Positions 63,367-64,000 of a stretch of DNA of 64,000 bases are shown one piece after another; positions within the stretch are counted from its first letter, which is position 1, and the number at the start of each line of letters is the position of its first letter. Position numbers and translations under genes: made by a program. Under the pieces are notes generated by a model. That model did no database searches. It saw nothing but the letters and a program-made list of their open reading frames with translations, and had not been told where the DNA came from. The DNA comes from Tsukamurella ocularis. GTDB lineage: Bacteria > Actinomycetota > Actinomycetes > Mycobacteriales > Mycobacteriaceae. The stretch spans positions 433,681 to 497,680 of the forward strand of contig NZ_JANUCJ010000004.1 in assembly GCF_024807615.1 (NCBI RefSeq), read 5' to 3'.

Positions 63367-64000
63367 CTACCGAATCCTATCAGAACCCTTCGGCCCCTGC
63401 CTCAAGGCAATTCCACCAGCATGCCGAGCGCCATCGTGAACAGGTTCGCGAACCAATTGCATTGTGTGGCGATCTTGGTGGTGATGCCACACGTACCCCT
63501 TCGGTCGCGGATTCGAGGGGCCAAATCCTGCTTTAGCGTCCGCTAGTGCGTAGTCTGCGCGTCTGCCGGTAAACTCACCGTCCAGTCGTACAGTCTTAAT
63601 CGTATAGGGACCGAAATCTGGAAAGCCCTCCTTTCCGAAATATACGCCGTCAGGAAATTTTTCCAGCAGTTCCGGTTGGGTCTCGGGAGTGTTTCGGAAG
63701 TCGTAGGTGTGTCCAGCCCAATTGGAATTGGAAGGTCGTCGACCGCTGGGGAGCCGCGACACAGTATCAGGGGCATTCTTCGGGGGATTAAATGATGGGT
63801 CCACCTTGGGCCAGGGGTTGCCGGGTGCAGGTGACCGATCAGGAAGCACCGTGGCCTCGGGTTTGACCGGAACTGTCGTCTCGGGTTTGACCGGAGCCGT
63901 CGTCTCGGGTTTGACCGGAACTGTCGTCTCGGGTTTGACCGGAGCCGTCGTCTCGGGTTTGACCGGAACTGTCGTCTCGGGTTTGACCGGAGCCGTCGTC
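63367..64000 (-). CDS. polymorphic toxin, C-terminal WHH nuclease (5' end beyond window)
   Basis: 211 codons of the C-terminal part. The left end has the WHH-type nuclease signature GYVWHHHQDRHTMQLV followed by REPVHDGARHAGGIAL, an HNH/Endo VII-fold toxin. Upstream is a linker of PVKPETT(V/A) repeats running off the window edge. The frame is open to base 64000, so the N-terminal trafficking and repeat domains lie outside. A GTG at 63849 is internal to this frame and unlikely to be the start. The immunity gene follows. Confidence 0.8.
   Translation of the reverse strand, partial: TTAPVKPETTVPVKPETTAPVKPETTVPVKPETTAPVKPETTVPVKPEATVLPDRSPAPGNPWPKVDPSFNPPKNAPDTVSRLPSGRRPSNSNWAGHTYDFRNTPETQPELLEKFPDGVYFGKEGFPDFGPYTIKTVRLDGEFTGRRADYALADAKAGFGPSNPRPKGYVWHHHQDRHTMQLVREPVHDGARHAGGIALRQGPKGSDRIR
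63857..64000. repeat. six tandem 24-bp repeats in the toxin linker
   Basis: Six exact-length units of TCGGGTTTGACCGGA plus ACTGTCGTC or GCCGTCGTC alternate strictly (63857 onward) and continue past the edge. On the minus strand they encode PVKPETTV/PVKPETTA. The alternation shows that a 48-bp pair is the duplicated unit. Confidence 0.95.

Larger units (their letters stand above)
60074..64000. mobile_element. accessory segment beginning at tRNA-Asn
   Basis: After tRNA-Asn come a membrane protein, a small serine recombinase with a res-like site, an HNH-like zinc protein, a SUKH immunity gene and a WHH-type toxin. Several sections have clearly lower GC than the core. The far end lies outside the window, so no second attachment site can be checked. 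Confidence 0.5.

Overview
The window comes from a high-GC actinobacterium of the order Mycobacteriales, most likely Tsukamurella or a close relative (Gordonia and Dietzia are the alternatives). This is an inference. It rests on GTG starts, many leaderless genes, lipobox lipoproteins, an alkane hydroxylase operon, and gene order matching the mycobacterial subI-cysTWA, sir-cysH, hrcA-dnaJ2-rsmE, phoH-ybeY-CBS-era-recO-uppS, smtB-zur-glyS and dgt-dnaG blocks as I remember them.

Layout. 1-5300: pentapeptide-repeat protein, M3 metallopeptidase, a divergent HxlR regulator/DUF1761 pair with a palindromic operator, a phosphotransferase-fold protein and an overlooked 50-aa membrane peptide. 5.3-10.5 kb: GH38 alpha-mannosidase and a GH15 hydrolase. 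10.5-14.7 kb: two tiny membrane proteins and the sulfate importer SubI-CysT-CysW-CysA. 14.7-20.9 kb: an Eis-type acetyltransferase, then the stop/start-coupled assimilation operon sir-cysH-cysD-cysN preceded by a 26-aa Cys-containing leader peptide. Together the importer and operon take sulfate to APS (CysDN), to sulfite (Fe-S CysH) and to sulfide (Sir), with no APS kinase in view.

21-34.5 kb: hemW, two SIMPL-domain genes, hrcA, dnaJ, rsmE, an alpha/beta hydrolase, phoH, ybeY, a CBS/CorC membrane protein, a degenerate cytidine-deaminase-like protein, era, recO, uppS and a YbjN-like protein. 34.5-40.1 kb: an oxidoreductase, ohr-ohrR (peroxide stress) and alkB-rubredoxin-rubredoxin-rubredoxin reductase-tetR (n-alkane hydroxylation), lying between blocks that are neighbours in mycobacteria. 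40.1-50.1 kb: zur, smtB, glyS, an LpqH-like lipoprotein, a cold-shock protein, dgt, dnaG, yggS, an Imm51-like membrane protein and a long-form GAPDH.

50.2-64 kb is accessory DNA. A complete tRNA (anticodon CAT) at 54838-54914 and a 44-bp copy of its 3' part at 50263-50306 bracket about 4.6 kb with lower-GC sections. It holds a 1018-codon polymorphic toxin with a C-terminal HNH-type nuclease, its probable immunity gene and a gene remnant. After a stretch of secreted and lipoprotein genes and a class III cyclase, tRNA-Asn (60001-60073) precedes a second accessory segment: a membrane protein, a small serine recombinase with a res-like site, an HNH-like zinc protein, a SUKH immunity gene and the 3' end of another toxin (WHH nuclease) whose Pro-rich 24-bp repeats run off the window.
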